Counted from the stretch's first letter, positions 12,231 to 24,348 are shown. The stretch: 64,000 nt of DNA from Bombyx mori (GCF_030269925.1 NC_085112.1:9611501-9675500); one strand, 5' to 3'. Made by a program: numbers and translations. Notes: generated by a model from the sequence alone, not told the origin.

Positions 12231-13116
12231 TCAATTTAAGTCGAAGATAAGAAATGAAATGTTAATTGTATATTTTTTATAAGGCTAGTAGCATGAGATC
12301 ATCAAATCAAATATATAAATGCTATCTAGTCTTTCGATCTAGCTGCTGCCGTTAAATTTAAAATATGGCGTTCCTTAAAAACTTTTATTAAATTCAAATT
12401 CACGGGGAAAAAAATTCAAAAGTTTCCGCGTACAACAATATCTTTAGGCCAACTTATAAAATGCGGATTCCCGTGGTCCCGTGTAAAAGTTTGAATTGCC
12501 CTCGATTTTTTTTTCACTATCTTCCCGTGCACCACTCACTTTTGCCTATTTAAAACTTTTTCGTTTTATTCTAGAACGCTCGACCGCGACTTGTAACTAC
12601 AGTCGAGTTGTTTTCTTGTACCAGCGGTTAAAATAGATTTTGTCCTTGTATTTTATTTGAACGTAGCGTCGCGTATACCACGAACAATTGTGCAGGTCTG
12701 TTAATTGTCGTATTTTGCTGTGTGAAACACTTTTATGTTGTGTTTTGAATCGTAATCTTGACTAGAGTATCGTGAAGCTAGTTGGTACTTGCAGTTTTAA
12801 TCCTTTTTTAGGTTGTTGTCTAATTTTATATAATATTCTATTGGGTGGCGGAAAGTTATGAGAAAAAAAAAAGTACACTCAGAGCTGGAATCCATATTCA
12901 TCCATACATATATGTATTTACTCGTCACGACTGACTGATGACGCTGGAGCCTACAAACCTAAAATTTTGGCTCTTGATTTTGTAAGCATCCACTATGAAT
13001 TGATTTTGGAAAAACTCCGACATTGGAATGAGCTCCCCTATGCGATGTTTCCCGAGCGCTATGATATTATTATGTCCTTCGTCATCAAGGCTAGTGGAAA
13101 GTATTAAGCGGGAAAC
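12231..13116. other. Non-coding DNA
   Basis: No gene or named repeat is recognised. The segment 12,350-12,780 is moderately less AT-rich than its flanks but shows no coding frame. Confidence 0.45.
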
Positions 13117-13220
13117 AACAGCTTGACTCTTCCCCTGGCACTGCTGATGTCCTTGGGCGACGGTAACCACTCTCCATCAAAGGGGCCGTGTGGTCGTCTA
13201 CCTGTAAGGCCAAAAAAAAA
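13117..13220 (+). repeat. Short LINE-tail repeat
   Basis: A copy of the roughly 100-bp tail family, with the blocks cccctggcactgctgatgtcc and gggcgacggtaaccactc followed by an A-run. Several substitutions mark it as moderately old. Confidence 0.65.
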
Positions 13221-13557
13221 TCATATTCAAATACTTCATTACAATTAAGATACAAAAAAATACAGACGCTCATCTGTACCGAAGGTAGGATTTGTTGTAC
13301 TATTCAGGGAACCGAATAATACTCGATGTAAATATATTATTATTCATATTGAACACTCATATAAATAGCAGAGAAACGCAGTCCTCACATAATGCGAGTA
13401 TCAAATCCACGATACATTATATAAAAATCTTTTCCGACTAGGACATTATAACAATGCGTAACGAACACTCTAGTGTCAACTCAATACGAGATCCAGATTA
13501 TTGATATTTTATTTATCGCTAGATTTTTTGAGACTTAAAAATTGGTAACATATAATA

Positions 13558-13668
13558 TTCAAGGTGGGTGGCGCATTTACGTTGTGGATGTCTTTGGGCT
13601 CCAGTAACCACTTAACACCAGGTGGGCTGTGAGCTCGTCCACCCATCATAGCAATAAAAAAAGTAAAA
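13558..13668 (+). repeat. BMC1-type LINE 3' end (last about 100 bp)
   Basis: It begins at caaggtgggtggcgcattt and runs through the conserved block ending gagctcgtccaccca, then an A-rich tail. The rest of the family sequence upstream is missing, so this is a strongly 5'-truncated copy. Confidence 0.75.
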
Positions 13669-14135
13669 AAGAATACTTTATGTTTTCAGACAACAACAAA
13701 ATCGTTAAGTGCGGTTTTTTTTTGTGTGTGACTAACCACTTCAAAAAAATACAATAATAATTTAAAGTTGTTAAATTTATCGTCACATGCAAGGGCATGC
13801 CACTTCAGACCTTCTCGGAAATGCATTCATCACCCCAACCAGCTATATTTACATATTGATTTTACAAATACAAATACTGTTACAACATATAATATAAATT
13901 ATTCAATATTTCGATAGTGCTCAAAATCTGTTTCAGTAAAATACAATTATTTTTCAACTTGCACTTTGGCCACGACGCGTCTTGTTTCGAACAGCCTTCG
14001 AGTGAAACGATCGAAAGCCAACTACACTTAAAGTGCACTCGAATCTCGAGCACGGAGAAAAACGTTATAGTAAAATAAAAACACGAACGTTTGTCGCAGC
14101 GGTTTCGACTCAGAATCAAAAGGCATATTGAAACC

Positions 14136-14250
14136 TTTTTTTATTTCCCTTGTAGGCAGACGGGCATACGGCCTACCTGATGGTGAATGGTTACCGTCGC
14201 CCGTGGACTTCAGCAATGCCAGTGCTCAGTCGCTGTCTACCGTTGGAAAT
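14136..14250 (-). repeat. Short LINE-tail repeat
   Basis: Reverse-oriented copy of the tail family. The T-run at its left is the reversed A-tail, followed by the reversed blocks gtaggcagacgggcatacgg and accgtcgccc. The open frames that cross it are chance. Confidence 0.7.
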
Positions 14251-14429
14251 AACATATTTCACTTCTCTAAAATTAAATGCGTGTGTGCTTTCTTACGGTT
14301 TATCTTATTTGGTTAGTTATCAGTGTTATGTTATTGATAATCAAATAAACGACGGTTGTTGGTTTATGCGCGAATAATTTTGACCTTTATGATTCTAAAA
14401 TAATGGAACACGTGTATTTCAAACCAAAA

Positions 14430-14716
14430 AAATCAAACCCGCAAAATTATAATTTGCGTAATTACTGGTGGTAGGACCTGTTGTGAGTCCGGACGGGTAG
14501 GTACCACCGCCCCGCCTATTTCTGCCGTGAAGCAGTAATGCGTTTCGGTTTGAAGGGTGGGGCAGCCGTTGTGACTATACTGAGACCTTAGAACTATATC
14601 TCAAGGTGTGTGGCGCATTTACGTTGTAGATGTCTATGGGTTCCAGTAACCACTTAACACCAGGTGAGCTGTGAGCTCGTCCACACAAAGGCTAAAAAAA
14701 AAAAAAAAAATATATA
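14430..14716 (+). mobile_element. BMC1-type LINE 3' end, tail invaded by the LTR element
   Basis: About 285 bp of the BMC1-type family on the plus strand, including ggtaggacctgttgtgagtcc, ctatttctgccgtgaagcag and ccacttaacaccaggtgagc. It ends in a poly(A) tail of more than 15 bases and a short TA-rich run. The LTR retrotransposon that starts at 14,721 is inserted immediately downstream of this tail. No coding sequence of the LINE remains. Confidence 0.8.
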
Positions 14717-14720
14717 TATT

Positions 14721-15136
14721 TGTCAGCACACGTCAGGGATGGCCGAGCACTCGTAGTTTCGTCATCACTCGTATTCGATTGAACTCAGTTTAGTTAATAA
14801 AACTTTTTGAATAACAATTATTGAAACTCAACACACACAACTTTCACAATGACAGGATAAACCGACAGTTTCGTTGCACATACCGACAGACCGACTGACC
14901 GACTGACTGACTGACAGAGACTCACTGACTGAGACGGACGGAATTACTGTCTGACACGGAATGCCACGACTCTGTCCACGTACCGCCATTTTATACTGTG
15001 GCGTTACGTAGTCTACCCTTCATTTTGTGATATTTATCAAAACAACATCTCATCATTTAAAATAATAATCAAAACCACCGTCTTAATATTACTAAAAGTC
15101 GTTATCCACGACAACTAAAAGTCGTTATCCACGACA
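14721..15136 (-). repeat. Long terminal repeat (3' LTR of the minus-strand element)
   Basis: This 416-bp repeat differs from its partner at 19,257 at only four positions: two adjacent bases near the start and two single C/T changes. It ends in a tandem duplication of ctaaaagtcgttatccacga, and carries a (GACT)n-like tract at about 14,884-14,925. TG...CA termini are present. Confidence 0.9.
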
Positions 15137-15487
15137 CGGCCATTCTGACATGTCACACGTCCCTGTGTGACGCTCCTGCAAGAAAAACAACCTTTTGCAA
15201 TATCAAACAGGTTTCGTCTCGGCCAATCCTGATACATTAACGATTGAGGATTGGGATTCCTTTCATTACAAACCATAACGTTAGCTCTCAACAAGATCTT
15301 TAACAGACCATGTTAACCTGTGTGAGTAGATAACTTAATTACCCAATTATTAGTGATACACTATACAACTGAAAAATTTCATTAATGCTCAATAAGCATT
15401 AGAAACCCGAGTTATTATAAAACAACTCCATCTGAGCCGTATTTCATCAGTATTCTGTTTCAACCACAAACTATCGTTACAATTACT

Positions 15488-15735
15488 TCCATCTAGTGAG
15501 AGTAACTCATGCCACCTATATCGAGTGACGATAAACCAATTCAAGTGTCACCTCCATCAAGTAGCTCTTGACTACTTATTGCCTCCATCCGGCAAATAAG
15601 TGGGACCTCCATCCGGTACCCAACTTCAACACAAAACACTAATGCCTCCATCCGGCACGCAAGTGGAACTTCCATCCAGTACCCACTTCAACCATAAAAC
15701 ACATCACAATGCCTCCATCCGGCAATAAAACGAAC
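15488..15735. repeat. Degenerate ctccatccgg repeat array inside the LTR element
   Basis: At least six spaced copies of a unit close to tgcctccatccggca occur at irregular intervals of about 25-65 bp. Several copies can fold as a short TGCC/GGCA hairpin. Spacers differ in length and sequence. The array lies in the 3' non-coding part of the retrotransposon, just inside its 3' LTR. Function is unknown. Confidence 0.6.
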
Positions 15736-17399
15736 ACATCACCTAAATCGAGCGATGTGTTCAATTACCAGTCATAAATGACACCGAATACTGTTCTTTA
15801 CTAATCACACAAAATAGGACAACAAAATCCTTACTTTAATCAGTCAGTTGTATCGTGGTCATTTGATCCTACATCTTCTACATCACTAGTTTCAACAAAA
15901 TCGTATAGAATGCTCCTGGCCTGGCTGCCGGCGCAGCTAGTGACATTGCCACCCACATTATCATTAAAACAAATGATAAAACCAATACACATCATTTCAC
16001 AATATAGAGTCAAAGTCATTACTAGACCAACACAACAATAGTCTCCATTGAGACCCAGGTCTCCGCTGTACCAATCGATGGAGATGCTCTCACTTCACTG
16101 ATCAGTCTCGTCAGTAGCACTACTTAGAGGCAACCTTATGTAATCATAGGTGCCACAAAATTCAACATCAAATTTTACTAACTTTCCAATGTTCTGGTCT
16201 CGTCAAAGTTAATCTCTTACTTTCAGTATCATTTTAAGTAAAAACCTTTAGGGATATGGCACGCGAACTATTAAGAATTCGAAGGGGCTCACTTTTGTTA
16301 TTCTTATGGTAGAACAATTTAAAATAGATGTACGGCTTCTAGCACTTCTTGTCAAGAACAATTCCATGAGCTCACCGCGAGCTTGGTCATCAATAACGCA
16401 AGTCTGGGCTTCGAATAAGGACACTAGATTTAAGTGTTCTATTTCGCTGAATGCTCAATCTCACTGAACCGATTAAAACAACTATCAGGTAGTACATGAC
16501 ATACAATAGGTAAGCAATAAACCATCGCATAGGATTTGTTCCGTACAGTTTTGAGTCAAAACAACAGAAACCTTTTATGAGAACCATCGTATAAAATTGA
16601 TGAGTTATGAAGCTACTAAGTACTAATAGATTTCTTGACAAGAGAGCATTCGGCACCCGAATCCAAATAAAAATAATACGACTCACCAGATTGTTCTTAT
16701 TTACCAAAATTGCCCGATGTTACGCAGCTACCGGCACGTTGCTCCGCTCGGCCGGTGAATAGTTGACCCATCGAGCGCCGACGGACGGCGTTTGCGTCCC
16801 ATATCTCGTATTGGCTGCAGCAATCACGTGTCGAATGCGACACGGCCTTCCTGATTGTACACGTCCTCGTGTGATGGTTAACCTACAATCAAAAACATCC
16901 ACGAGAACACTTGTTCCGCTCGATCACTTCTGACTACACTTTACGACTTATCGGAAAATTTAAAGTCATCAAAGCTTTAAACTGTTTTAATACCATTTTA
17001 ACCAAATCAAACAATAGGGTATACAAAGTTCACTATTCAGCAGTCAGAGCACGTACCACAGTCGTTCATCAAACTTCAAATTTACTCTGTACAAATCAGG
17101 CATAGCTTACAGGAACTCAGATCAAAGAAAACTTCCGAGTAAAAATATCTAACGCCACGGCTCTCCAGCCGACCAGCAATCACAATTGCCCTCATGATGC
17201 GCATCCACAGCGTGGATCGCCCGTGTGCATCACCCGCTGACTACACACGATGGTCTTTACAGACCCCGACCTCCGCCAGAGCCAAACGCGCACCGCGCAC
17301 CCACGGACTACTTGAGTTGCCTCAAGAGACACCGATTTCTACCGGGCTACGACTACGTAATAGCTACTGGTACGGTCGAACAGAATACGGCCGATAGAC

Positions 17400-17640
17400 T
17401 ATCCTTACTCGAGTTTTCACCACAATTTAAGCTTGCTCTTCATCATCATCATTTACATCAACCTCGACTGGTATGTGTCATGCTGGCATTTTTCTTAGCC
17501 TATCATGTGGGTATTTGTAAGTACGTTTTGAATTTAAAGCTTTCAATGTGTAACGGTCACCATCCAATACTTCAACTACTTTAAACGGCCCTTTAAACTT
17601 CGTATCTAATTTCGTTTGATTACGCTCTTCGTTTTAATGT
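17400..17640 (-). pseudogene. Integrase C-terminal remnant of the LTR element
   Basis: The minus-strand translation contains KLDTKFKGPFKVVEVL, DRYTLKAL and PHDRLRKMP. This matches the C-terminal domain that follows the catalytic core in Ty3/gypsy integrases. It sets the direction of the element and its superfamily. The catalytic core and everything upstream in pol is missing, cut off by the BMC1-type fragment that starts at about 17,637. Confidence 0.75.
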
Positions 17641-17833
17641 ATGGACGAGCTCACAGCCCACCTTGTGTTAAGTGGTTACTGGAACCCATAGACATCCACA
17701 GCGTAAACGCACCACACACCTTGAGATAGAAGTTCTAAGGTCTCAGTATAGTTATAACCGCTGTCCCACCCTTCAAACCGAAATACACCACTGCTTCACG
17801 GCAGAAATAGGCAGGGTGATGGTACCCGTGCGG
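17637..17833 (-). repeat. BMC1-type LINE 3' end inside the LTR element
   Basis: A reversed copy running from gacgagctcacagccc to ggcagggtgatggtaccc. It sits in the same sense as the host retrotransposon and ends in a very short A-stretch exactly where the integrase remnant begins. The junction with the next LINE fragment at 17,834 is abrupt. Confidence 0.75.
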
Positions 17834-18170
17834 TCGACGGCACTATACGGAGCACCCGTCTGGTGCCACGTCCTTACCCACGAGAACGTCACCGCGCTGC
17901 GACGCCGGCAGCGCGCGATCGCAGTCAGAGTCATTCAAGGATACCTCACAGTCTCCTACGAGGCGGCGCGCCCTAGCGCAAGTGCAGCCGGAGCGCGGGG
18001 GCTCCAATCTCGGCAGTCCGTGCTGGAGGCGTGGTCTCGTCGTTTGGCGGACCCGTCGGCCGGCCTCCGTACCGTCGAGGCGATCTGCCCGGTTCTCGCG
18101 GACTGGGTGGGCCGCGACCGCGGAAGTCTCACCTCCGGCTACCTGTGCAGACTCACAAGACATTTTACCA
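17834..18170 (+). pseudogene. R1-clade LINE reverse-transcriptase fragment
   Basis: The plus-strand translation reads TALYGAPVWCHVLT and RRRQRAIAVRVIQGY. After a shift of frame it continues with EAWSRRLADP, then TVEAICPVLADWV. This is the region between the RT domain and the C-terminal zinc motif of R1-clade elements, the same protein as the remnant at 10 kb but a different copy. At least one frame change breaks it. It lies antisense to the enclosing LTR element. No target duplication was seen. Confidence 0.7.
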
Positions 18171-18539
18171 CCATGCAAACTTCTTACCGCAACAAATCTT
18201 ACCAGCCGCCACGCAATCTACAATTTTACGGGTTCCACCTCTCCTACACGATGTTACTCCCACACTGAGGAAGCCAACCGCGAACACTTGTCAAGCACGC
18301 ACAAGCACGCACTTCACCGGAAAAACCTGCATCTGCCAGCGGAACCCGAACACCGCCGCATCGCCAGACACGAACGCACCGGACGTCTTATCTTACAGGT
18401 CACGACGACTTCAGATGTGTCAATTTTTCTTCTCCACGGAAACTTGCTTGCTTTCTTGTTTGCTTGCTTGCTGGAGCCCGAAGTCATCGAACGTGTAGTG
18501 TTATTGGTATTGAATCGAGTAGATTCTAAAATTTCAGTG

Positions 18540-18960
18540 ACAATTCACAGTCTCATGTCCTGGTTTACTGCACTAGTGCCATGTAACTCTAGCAGTAGTC
18601 ATTGGCTTAAAAACGATTCGTGTCGGAACTACCCACTCGTCATGACAGATCCATTATTGCGATCGAAGTTTCACTTGAGATTTGCACTTGCCTTAATTTC
18701 TTGCAATAGCTTGTTACGTGTTGTATTTCCGCTAGTAAATGCCAGGTGATGAAGTCGACAGTCAAACTGGGCAACATGAGCCAGAACGTAAGATGTGACG
18801 ATTTCTTCGTGGCTCAGATCTTCTATCGAGGTAGCAGACGTTATTACACGACTTGCGTATGCTGCATTCACGCTTTTGTGGCTTACCATTGCTTAAATTG
18901 ATAAGCGTCGCAGCAAGAATTTTGCATAACGAGCGAGAAATAAGTCGCAAATGCCTCCAT
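18540..18960 (-). pseudogene. Probable gag remnant of the LTR element
   Basis: Minus-strand frames at 18,671-18,889 and 18,762-18,989 give gag-like peptide stretches. At about 18,545-18,590 there is a CCHC zinc-knuckle-like pattern with the CSKPGHETVNC core. Its first cysteine codon has changed and a stop interrupts the knuckle. Position just downstream of the 5' LTR fits gag. Several frame changes and stops make it non-functional. Confidence 0.5.
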
Positions 18961-19256
18961 GTGACACTTACTTGTGAAATCCGCGACAATATGATAAGGC
19001 ACCGCCTTTCAGGGCCTCACTGAAAACTACAATGAGCTATGCACCATCCAGTAGACGTTCATCGAGGTACATATCAACCGTAGCGCACCAAGCACATGGA
19101 TCGGAATCTGTCTGTTCCCGATGAATTTCCGACCCGTGATCTCACATACCGTTACTGGTATTCTGATTTCTGACCTGCATCATGTTTTTTCGCTGTACTT
19201 CGAACATGTTCAAACACGTCACGCCAGTGAGAGTAGAGTCCTGATCTCACTTCTGA

Positions 19257-19672
19257 TGTCGACACACGTCAGGGATGGCTGAGCACTCGTAGTTTCGTCA
19301 TCACTCGTATTCGATTGAACTCAGTTTAGTTAATAAAACTTTTTGAATAACAATTATTGAAACTCAACACACACAACTTTCACAATGACAGGATAAACCG
19401 ACAGTTTCGTTGCACATACCGATAGACCGACTGACCGACTGACTGACTGACAGAGACTCACTGACTGAGACGGACGGAATTACTGTCTGACACGGAATGC
19501 CACGACTCTGTCCACGTACCGCCATTTTATACTGTGGCGTTACGTAGTCTACCCTTCATTTTGTGATATTTATCAAAACAACATCTCATCATTTAAAATA
19601 ATAATCAAAACCACCGTCTTAATATTACTAAAAGTCGTTATCCACGACAACTAAAAGTCGTTATCCACGACA
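19257..19672 (-). repeat. Long terminal repeat (5' LTR of the minus-strand element)
   Basis: Partner of the repeat at 14,721, the same length of 416 bp and about 99% identical by direct reading. In the minus-strand orientation it is the promoter-bearing LTR. Directly outside it lies tatt, the second copy of the 4-bp target duplication. Confidence 0.9.
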
Positions 19673-19676
19673 TATT

Positions 19677-21584
19677 GTTAAGCTATTTCTTTGGCATCGT
19701 ATGAGTGAACAGTAACATTAATATGTAAATTATGATTTCGCTGATACTAGTAACTACGTTTATTTATTTAAAATAATAACATTTTTTTTAAACGATCATT
19801 GAAACTTGCAAAAGAAAGCGTTATATATGCAAAAGAATATAATATAGCCCTAAATAGATTTTTCATAATCTTCCCAGAAAATCTAATAACGGAATATTTC
19901 ACAAAATTATTAACCTTTCACAATCACTTATGTTCGCAAAGCCAACGCTTGGCTGTTTAGTTGAAGAGAGCACTCAAATCGATCACCAGAAGAGTAGGTG
20001 AGAGCCCTCGCGAATCTATCCCGTTAGCATTAACATATGTAACATGTAACAATATAGAATCTTCTGATTTCTATGCCTACATTAATTGTTACAAGATATA
20101 ATAACTTACTTTTGTAATTTAATACGCGGGAGATTCACAGAAACCAAAGAAAATTCTACATATATACACATAATAACTACTACATATAATAATTTATATA
20201 TGAATTTCAAGGAACATAAAGAAGATACTAGGCCAAGAGTTCCCGTTTAGCATTTATTAAAGTAATAAATAACAGTACCTAGGAATAATTGCTGATAACA
20301 GTTGTAAACGTGAAAGTTTAAGGTTGTATTAAGTATAATGCGATTTTTTAGTTATTATATTGTATAATTAACATGATATTATGTAAGATGAATAGTCTTT
20401 TAAGGTTGATTTAAGCAAGTCGATAATAAATAAAAAACGATTACAAATTAAATTTTAATATTATCTTTAATGTTCGCGAACCATAGATATTATTAATACT
20501 ATTTTTAAGTTTTAATATTTGGTCTACAGTGTTTTATTATTTTCGAAATTTCAAACATATTACAGTTATCGTATCTTGAACGACTACCGTGTTATTTATT
20601 CGTCGACTTTTTCAATATTTTCATAACTATCGTAAAAATAAAAAATAAAAATAATTCTTTGCCCGTATGTTTCTTTGGAATGTATGTATGTAGGTAGTTA
20701 TCATAATATTTAAGTGTCGACAAATAAGAAACAGTAAAATGAAAATGATACATTTTAAGCGTTACATGTAGTTTATTTAAAATTATTCACGAATACATAA
20801 CTTTTATGGACATAACAAAATGACAGACAGTCGATTAAATATTTCTGTAGTGAAACTAATCAACTAAATCAACAAATAAAATACTATAAACACAATAGGC
20901 TCTACAAAGTAATAATACAACGATCCTTCCCGCGCATTTCAACTGGACAATGACGAAACATTTCTCGCACAATTCCTTCATAATTACAAATGCCACATCC
21001 ATTAAAACGCGCATTTGTAATCCCTGCTAGCAAAACAAAAGATCTGATGAACGCATTAGTTTGATGTACACTCGCCTGTCTTCTAAATGAACGCAAAAGC
21101 CCCGGGACCCGTACATTTTGAGGGAGAAAATAAAATTCAAAACAGACACTCATCATTTTAACCCTTCTGAACCCGAACTCACACGTGGACTGAATACATT
21201 TTGCGGCAATAAAAACCTGGTGGGTAGGTACGTTTCAAGCTTTATGAATTTTGGTTTGAAATAAAAGGATGCATGGACTACCAAGATAGTTCGGGTTTAT
21301 TTCAATACTAATTCATCTTATATGTTTTATATTGATCATATTTCTGCGTTAAAGCATTTTACGTTCTGAATTGTGATGCACTTTGATTATATACACGTGT
21401 ATATAATCAAAGGTGATGCAGTAGATTTTCCGTGGAGGATTAAAGAGACGATTGGTATGAGTGCTTTCACAGCCATCCTCCAGGGTAAATATGAGACGTC
21501 AGGCGGGTTGCCTTCGTGACTGAAAGTTTTCGATTTTTTTTTTCAATCTGTCATAAAGAAGTATCTACAGTCGGCATCATTGCG
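19677..21584. other. AT-rich non-coding DNA
   Basis: No gene is recognised. A minus-strand frame at 20,902-21,156 encodes 84 residues with a few cysteines but matches no family and has no exon context. Confidence 0.45.
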
Positions 21585-21725
21585 CCACTTTGAGAAGGCG
21601 GCACGACATGAGAACCCTCTTGTCGTGGCCGCTGGAAACTACATACCCGATCCTGTAGACCGAATGCTAAACAATCGACGTCGCCACTAACACGTCATTA
21701 CGAATCCTCCCGATCCATTATCGGC
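21585..21725 (+). repeat. Bm1-type SINE, 5' part only
   Basis: It starts at the family's 5' boundary (ccacttt...) and keeps gcggcacgac, gagaaccctct and cgacgtcgcc. It breaks off soon after the block cctcccgatcca, so the 3' two thirds is missing. Confidence 0.7.
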
Positions 21726-23654
21726 AATTTCACATTATTTAAAGTTTGAAACACCGTGTTTTTTTTTTACTAATTTCAAAACGATATTTCCTACAAAATT
21801 AGATCACTTTACTAGCAGCTATTCAAAGATTTTCCCTACCCACCTTCCAATTCAGTAAGGCTGATACTATTTCACTACAAAGGATCACAAACTTTATCAA
21901 TGCCGTCGACCAAAATATTTCAAGCTTCAAAATTGCTTCGGGACAATTTATGGACTACGGTCCTGCCTGTGTGAAGTTCTTTTATACCCTTTGTAGACTG
22001 CAACGAATATTATAGCAGGTAGCATAATTTGTACGGTACGTAAACGTCAAAATTCGCCGGTCGTCATGGCAACGCCCCTGCGGTCCGTCCGTACGTCCGG
22101 GATTGTTTTGAAATTCGCCCGGAACCGGCTCGTTTGTGTAATCCACGTTAAAAATACAATTAAAAAAAAAACTCGATACAAATCGAGTGAATTTAAAACG
22201 GTGTATCCAGATTATTTTCCAATTTATCCTACACAGGATAAAATTACGAAAAGCGCCCGGAGCAATTTATTTCAATTGGATATTCATTTGCGCGGTAAAT
22301 CCTCATATTCATTTATTCGTAATATTATTTACGTTTTTGTATATTGTCGATTTTGTTTTCAAAATTAAGATTGTAAAATTATGTGCGAATAAATAGGTAA
22401 CTCCTTATTTTATAGCACTCATATAAGTAGCTACTAAACAAAGTTAAATAATTTCTCATAATGGTCAAAACCGACCCGCTTTGCTGCCCGATCTTTGATC
22501 TTACTTTGATCCGAACGCTACTAAACTTCACAGCATCACCTGTTAAGCCAATCTTAAAATATCCTAAAAATTTCACCAAAATCGATTTCACCAATTCGAG
22601 GTCTATACGGAACACACATACATATACATCGACTTTATATGTAATATAAACGATAGACCTAATTTTATGAAGATTTACAAATACTCTTAATTCGCAAGGT
22701 CACTATTTTATAGCAAATTTCTAAAATAGTTTGGTATTCTATTCTATATATTATATATATAGATTAGATTAGATAGACATATATTATAAACATGTTAATG
22801 TTATATACATTTCTAGATTCGACAGTAGTATTAAAATAAAAACACTTCAAATTCATGGCTTCGAAAGAGAAACCTTAATCCGTAGTAAACGGAGCCTCTG
22901 CATTTATATTCTTCTGCATAAATCTCCAACGATCCATAAGCAAAATAATAATACAAAAAGGAAAATAAAACGCAACTAAGGTTTTTTTTTTCGTTTCCTT
23001 TCTCGGTATAAAGCTTCAGCCATAAAATCGATTACTAATAGTAACGCTCAAGTGTCGGCAGGTACTCGAAGCGTTCTCGAGACCAGCTGTCGAGGTCGAG
23101 GCCAGCTGTGCTTCGTCACAACGAGAAATATACACGAGCTTTGCGCAAACATTCTCTATACAAGCAAACTCGGATAATATTGTATGTTTGTTTTGTATAC
23201 GTAAACGTTATGATAAGGTTTCTGTCAGTTTGTTTAATGTATTAGTGTTATTGTTGCGCCACGCACGTGTGTCGGTTTAATACGGTTTTCGATTGTTCTG
23301 TGATTTGAGGTATTAATAAGCTTGTTAAACATTTGTCAAGTCTCTTTAAATTTTTTATGCCTCTAGTTATATGATGCACTGTGATGAAAGTCGATCAAAA
23401 ACTGAACAGTGGAAGTCATGCCCTGTGCTTATTCTAAGTTTCTTTAATTCTTTTCCCTTTGTATAATTGTCAGAGCACCGAATAAGGTAGATGAGTTTTA
23501 TTGTCGGACAGATGTAACATACATATGTGTAACCAGTAAAAAAATTGTATAAATCATATTTACTAATCCGATGAATTTAGATCAAAACCAATCAAACAAT
23601 CTAAGATGAAAGTTTTTATTTTATTTTACTGCCTTCAAAAATTATAGTATGCGC
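21726..23654. other. Non-coding DNA
   Basis: A 100-codon plus-strand frame at 22,066-22,368 has no recognisable motif and an AT-driven composition. A TA-rich patch lies at about 22,740-22,790. I see no supported gene. Confidence 0.4.
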
Positions 23655-23790
23655 TACCCGCTAAGTTTTTCGCCGGATCTGCTCAATGAGTCGCGATTCC
23701 GATCTGCTGGTAGGTTCAGCACTAGCACTGCTCTTGCTAAGCTTAGTGTCAGCAATTCTCTCATGTTTGAGCCCGTGAGCTTACCTATCG
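23655..23790 (+). repeat. Bm1-type SINE fragment, diverged
   Basis: It keeps tttctcgccggatct-like, ggtaggttc and gagcccgtgagc blocks in family order, with many substitutions. Both flanking parts of the family sequence are lost. Confidence 0.6.
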
Positions 23791-23918
23791 GTCCGCACGT
23801 AGTTGGAATAGACCGTTAGACTACTAACGATTAGATAGGGAAAAGTATACGGTCCAACGAATGCTATAAGTTCACAGTCGCTTGTGGAAATCTGAAATAG
23901 AAAAGACAGTTTGGGAGT

Positions 23919-23985
23919 CGACGTGGCTTAAAGGATAAGACGCCTAGTGTTCAAATTACCCAGGCGGGTACCAATTTTTCTTAAC
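23919..23985 (+). repeat. tRNA-like SINE head
   Basis: The segment has an A-box-like tggcttaaaggataagacg and, 11 bases on, a B-box-like gttcaaatta. This is the arrangement of a tRNA-derived RNA polymerase III promoter. The cloverleaf is not maintained, so it is not a tRNA gene. It runs into a diverged BMC1-type fragment. Confidence 0.45.
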
Positions 23986-24044
23986 GAAAAAAGAACTTAA
24001 ATTAATATTAAGTTTATGAATGAATTCTACAATGAAGGCCCCGC

Positions 24045-24225
24045 AAAAAATTGCGTAATTATGCAATGATTATTAAACTCGCACGGGTAGGCACTTATTG
24101 TCTATTTCGGCTGCGAAGCATTAATGAGTTCAAGTTGGAAGAATGGGACAACCATTACTATTTAATTGAGACTTACACTTGAAGTCTCAAGATGATTGGC
24201 GGAATTTACGCTGTTGATGCCCAAA
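24045..24225 (+). repeat. BMC1-type LINE fragment, strongly diverged
   Basis: The order of blocks is that of the family (gcacgggtaggca, ctgcgaagcatta, gaatgggacaacc, ctcaagatgattggcgg) with about one change in every few bases. It is one of the oldest copies in the window. Confidence 0.55.
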
Positions 24226-24232
24226 GGCTTCA

Positions 24233-24348
24233 ATACGCGATCCACTGAGAAGATCCGGCGAGTAACTCAGTGGGCTGTTTCTGTGGGTTAATTCGCTCGT
24301 CGAATCCTTCGTCGCAAGCGACGGGTTCGACGAGGACGGTGACCGGCC
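24233..24348 (-). repeat. Bm1-type SINE fragment
   Basis: Reversed central part of the family: gatccactgagaagatccgg, actcagtgggctg, and gcgacgggttcgacga. It abuts the diverged BMC1 fragment, so the two form a composite of old repeats. Confidence 0.65.

Larger units (their letters stand above)
14721..19672 (-). mobile_element. Ty3/gypsy-type LTR retrotransposon, defective and mosaic
   Basis: Two 416-bp direct repeats (14,721-15,136 and 19,257-19,672) bound 4.1 kb of internal sequence. Each begins TGTC and ends GACA, and tatt flanks both outer ends as a 4-bp target duplication. On the minus strand the interior keeps a gag-like remnant near the 5' LTR (18,540-18,960) and the C-terminal end of an integrase (about 17,400-17,640). 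Polarity is therefore right to left. Protease, reverse transcriptase and RNase H are absent. The gap holds a BMC1-type fragment (17,637-17,833) and an R1-clade LINE piece (17,834-18,170). I see no clear primer-binding site or polypurine tract. It is non-autonomous as it stands. Confidence 0.85.

Noticed and set aside
15488..15735. CRISPR-like spaced repeats
   Set aside because: Units are short and mutated, spacer lengths vary, and the array lies inside a eukaryotic retrotransposon.
16390..16902. Possible envelope gene in the LTR element (hydrophobic 105-codon frame at 16,390 and a second frame at 16,720)
   Set aside because: No signal peptide, cleavage site or conserved envelope motif is visible. 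The frames are short and the region behaves as decayed 3' sequence.
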